Source: JBKPHS01 sp046729975 (GTDB lineage: Bacteria > Actinomycetota > Thermoleophilia > Solirubrobacterales > Thermoleophilaceae). From it: a DNA stretch of 13,684 bases. The stretch is taken from positions 1 through 13,684 of the forward strand of contig JBKPHS010000153.1 in NCBI GenBank assembly GCA_046729975.1. Reading direction: 5' to 3'. The position numbers and the translations under genes were made by a program. The notes under the pieces are model-generated. The model had not been told where the DNA came from, ran no database searches, and saw only the letters and a list, made by a program, of their open reading frames with translations. This document shows positions 12,595 to 13,684 of this stretch, in pieces. Numbering within the stretch: the first letter of the stretch is position 1; each line of letters opens with the position of its first letter.

Positions 12595-12864
12595 ATGGAC
12601 ATGGCTGAGCTGCACACAGACGGGAACGCCGCAGCGGGGGTGCTGCAGCAGATCTTCCTGGCGGAGGTCACTTCCGCTCAGCGCGTCTGCCAGTCGTGCC
12701 GGCAGGAGAACGCGATCGGCGCCCATCTCCTCTACAAGGGGGCCGGCATGGTCCTGCGCTGCCCGGTCTGCGGAGACGTGGCCGCGTGCATCGCCAAACT
12801 GCCGGACGACTTCGTGGTGAGCTTCCGGGGGGCCTGGACGCTGGCAGGCGGCACAGCGATGTAA
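12595..12864 (+). CDS. DUF6510-like small zinc-ribbon protein
   Basis: 89 residues from ATG 12595, or 87 from ATG 12601, which has better spacing from AGGA (12590-12593). The N-terminal HTDGNAAAGVLQQIFLAEVT is followed by C32-x2-C35 (CQSC), a strand region HLLYKGAGMVLRCPVCG with C56-x2-C59, and a hydrophobic end FVVSFRGAWTL. From memory this matches the DUF6510 pattern (DGNA..G.L...F...T, two C-x2-C pairs, closing RG), a family found beside sulfite-oxidase-like enzymes and ferredoxin reductases in actinobacteria. Four nt from the reductase, it is the third gene of the redox operon. The four cysteines could bind zinc or, less likely, iron. A small electron carrier, assembly factor or regulator is possible. 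Confidence 0.85.
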   Translation: MDMAELHTDGNAAAGVLQQIFLAEVTSAQRVCQSCRQENAIGAHLLYKGAGMVLRCPVCGDVAACIAKLPDDFVVSFRGAWTLAGGTAM

Positions 12865-12944
12865 CAGTCCCTTAGCGCCTTCGTCGCCAGCGCGCGTGGA
12901 ACCGTGGCCCGGGCCCGCGCAAGATGGCCTCCTTGTAAGCGGAC

Positions 12945-12951
12945 AGGAGGT
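12945..12951 (+). promoter_or_regulatory. Shine-Dalgarno of the pilin gene
   Basis: AGGAGGT, 6 nt before ATG 12958. It is a near-perfect site suited to high expression and rules out longer upstream starts for the pilin. Confidence 0.75.
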
Positions 12952-12957
12952 CATCTC

Positions 12958-13188
12958 ATGCACAGGTCGATGGGTCGCGCCCACGCGGCCCTCCACAACG
13001 CCGGCCGCTGGGCCCGCGCGGAGCTCGGTCAGGGAACCGTCGAGTACGTCGCCCTCATCCTGCTCGTCGCGCTCGTGATGGCGGGCGTCGTCGCGGCGAT
13101 GCAGGGCTTCAAGACCGACGAGGGCAAGGATCTCGGCGACGCGATCCTCGCGAAGATCAAGGCGGCCGTGGAAAAGGTCGAGTTCTAA
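12958..13188 (+). CDS. Flp/Fap-type class IVb pilin precursor
   Basis: 76 residues. A positively charged 24-residue leader (HRSMGRAHAALHNAGRWARAELG) ends in Gly24, followed by QGTVEYVALILLVALVMAGVVAA. Cleavage after Gly24 would give a 52-residue mature protein with Glu at +5 and Tyr at +6, exactly the class IVb prepilin-peptidase signature (G-xxxx-EY). The hydrophobic helix (about 30-48) is the pilus core. The tail GFKTDEGKDLGDAILAKIKAAVEKVEF is short and amphipathic, as in Flp pilins. It would be processed by a TadV-type peptidase and assembled by a Tad secretion system, neither of which is in the window. The gene looks monocistronic, with a hairpin right after the stop. Confidence 0.88.
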   Translation: MHRSMGRAHAALHNAGRWARAELGQGTVEYVALILLVALVMAGVVAAMQGFKTDEGKDLGDAILAKIKAAVEKVEF

Positions 13189-13190
13189 GC

Positions 13191-13209
13191 GGAGCCGCCT
13201 CGCGGCTCC
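13191..13209 (+). terminator. Hairpin downstream of the pilin gene
   Basis: A perfect 8-bp stem, GGAGCCGC (13191-13198) with GCGGCTCC (13202-13209), with a 3-nt loop, starting 2 bp after the pilin TAA. There is no T tract, as is common for terminators in very GC-rich actinobacteria. It would separate the pilin from murI. Confidence 0.6.
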
Positions 13210-13237
13210 CGCCCTGGCCCGTGCGAACATGCGGGCC

Positions 13238-13684
13238 ATGCCGGGACCCGCGAATTCCCTGCCGGTCGCCGTATTCGACTCGGGCGTTGGCGGCCTGACG
13301 GTCCTGCACGAGTGCCTCGTGTCGCTGCCCCACGAGGACTTCGCCTACTTCGGGGACACCGCGCGCTTCCCGTACGGCGATCGCAGCGAGGAGGAGCTGC
13401 GTTCCTTTGCACTGGAGCTGGCCGAGCGGCTGCTCGAGGACGGCGCGAAGCTGCTCGTCGTCGCCTGCAACTCGGCGACCTCCGCCGCGCTGCCCGAGCT
13501 CGAGCGGGCGGTGGGCGGCCAAGCGCCGGTGATCGGCGTGGTTAGGCCGGAGTCGCGTCTGGCGGCCGCGGCGACGAAGACGGGCCGGGTCGGGCTGCTC
13601 GCGACCCGTGCGACGGTGGACAGCGGCGCGTACGAGCGGGCGCTCGCCGACGCCGCTCCGGGCTCCAGGCTGCTCGCCGTCGCC
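13238..13684 (+). CDS. murI: Glutamate racemase (MurI), 3' end outside window
   Basis: 149 codons from ATG 13238 to the window end, about 55-60% of a typical racemase. It converts L- to D-glutamate for peptidoglycan precursors in the cytosol. The catalytic acid loop VAVFDSGVGGLTVLHE (D14) and the substrate loop YFGDTARFPYGDRS (37-50) are clear. So is the first catalytic cysteine, C77 in LLVVACNSATSAAL. The later region GVVRPESRLAAAATKTGRVGLLATRATVDSGAYERAL also fits. The second catalytic cysteine lies beyond the window. An in-frame ATG at 13229 is an alternative start; neither has a clear Shine-Dalgarno. The gap of 49 nt from the pilin holds the hairpin, so a promoter would have to lie in that short space or within the pilin gene. 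Confidence 0.94.
   Translation, partial: MPGPANSLPVAVFDSGVGGLTVLHECLVSLPHEDFAYFGDTARFPYGDRSEEELRSFALELAERLLEDGAKLLVVACNSATSAALPELERAVGGQAPVIGVVRPESRLAAAATKTGRVGLLATRATVDSGAYERALADAAPGSRLLAVA

Noticed and set aside
12906..12915. GGCCCGGGCC palindrome upstream of the pilin, considered as a terminator of the redox operon
   Set aside because: No loop is possible without losing most of the stem, and such GC palindromes are expected by chance at this base composition.
12373..13239. Minus-strand open frame of 288 codons across the reductase end, the DUF6510-like gene and the pilin
   Set aside because: It crosses three well-supported plus-strand genes and shows no domain.
1..13684. Search for mobile elements, CRISPR arrays, tRNA or rRNA genes
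   Set aside because: No transposase or integrase motifs, no regular spacer-repeat pattern, and no tRNA-like or rRNA-like stretch were seen by eye; covariance-model scans could not be run.

Overview
The window is very GC-rich (roughly 70% by eye), uses GTG starts freely, and has short intergenic gaps. Gene content fits a soil-type actinobacterium: a sulfite-oxidase-fold enzyme with a ferredoxin-reductase-like protein and a DUF6510-like protein, a class IVb (Flp-like) pilin, and an OmpR/HAMP-kinase two-component pair. The Thermoleophilia (Solirubrobacterales or Gaiellales type) are my best guess. That is an inference from style and gene company; there is no rRNA or marker gene to prove it. No tRNA, rRNA, CRISPR array, insertion sequence or prophage gene was seen.

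Layout. (1) 1-2942, minus strand: hydantoinase/oxoprolinase subunits HyuA then HyuB, with hyuB cut by the window edge. A heptad inverted repeat (2956-3024) lies just upstream. (2) 3065-3484, minus: a small unrecognised protein with a C-terminal Cys/His cluster. Upstream of it are an 11-bp-phased direct repeat and a 15-bp palindrome. (3) 3666-5147, minus: L-aspartate oxidase NadB (first step of NAD synthesis). It is divergent from, and overlaps by 22 bp, a zinc-dependent deacetylase of the histone deacetylase superfamily (5126-6178, plus). (4) 6175-10695, minus: a compact run of five genes in the order response regulator, sensor kinase, GT4 glycosyltransferase, coiled-coil zinc-ribbon protein, zinc-ribbon/TM/SPOR protein. 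Gaps are -4, 22, 22 and 2 nt. (5) 10762-11172, minus: SnoaL/NTF2-like protein. (6) 11248-12864, plus: three-gene redox module of a soluble sulfite-oxidase-fold molybdoenzyme, an FAD/NAD(P)H reductase and a DUF6510-like zinc-ribbon protein. (7) 12958-13188, plus: a solitary Flp-like pilin followed by a hairpin. (8) 13238-13684, plus: glutamate racemase MurI, cut by the window end.

How the genes may work together. The most interesting unit is the five-gene minus-strand run. It couples an OmpR-type signalling pair to a glycosyltransferase and two zinc-ribbon proteins, one of which is a membrane protein ending in a peptidoglycan-binding SPOR domain. That suggests a regulated envelope or division-site function. 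The run begins behind three heptads spaced exactly 11 bp apart, which could be the regulator's own binding site. The second unit of interest is the cytosolic molybdoenzyme/flavin reductase/DUF6510 module, whose substrate is unknown. Two genes (the kinase and the flavin reductase) seem to start at CTG codons overlapping the preceding stop, so automated start calls here should be treated with care.
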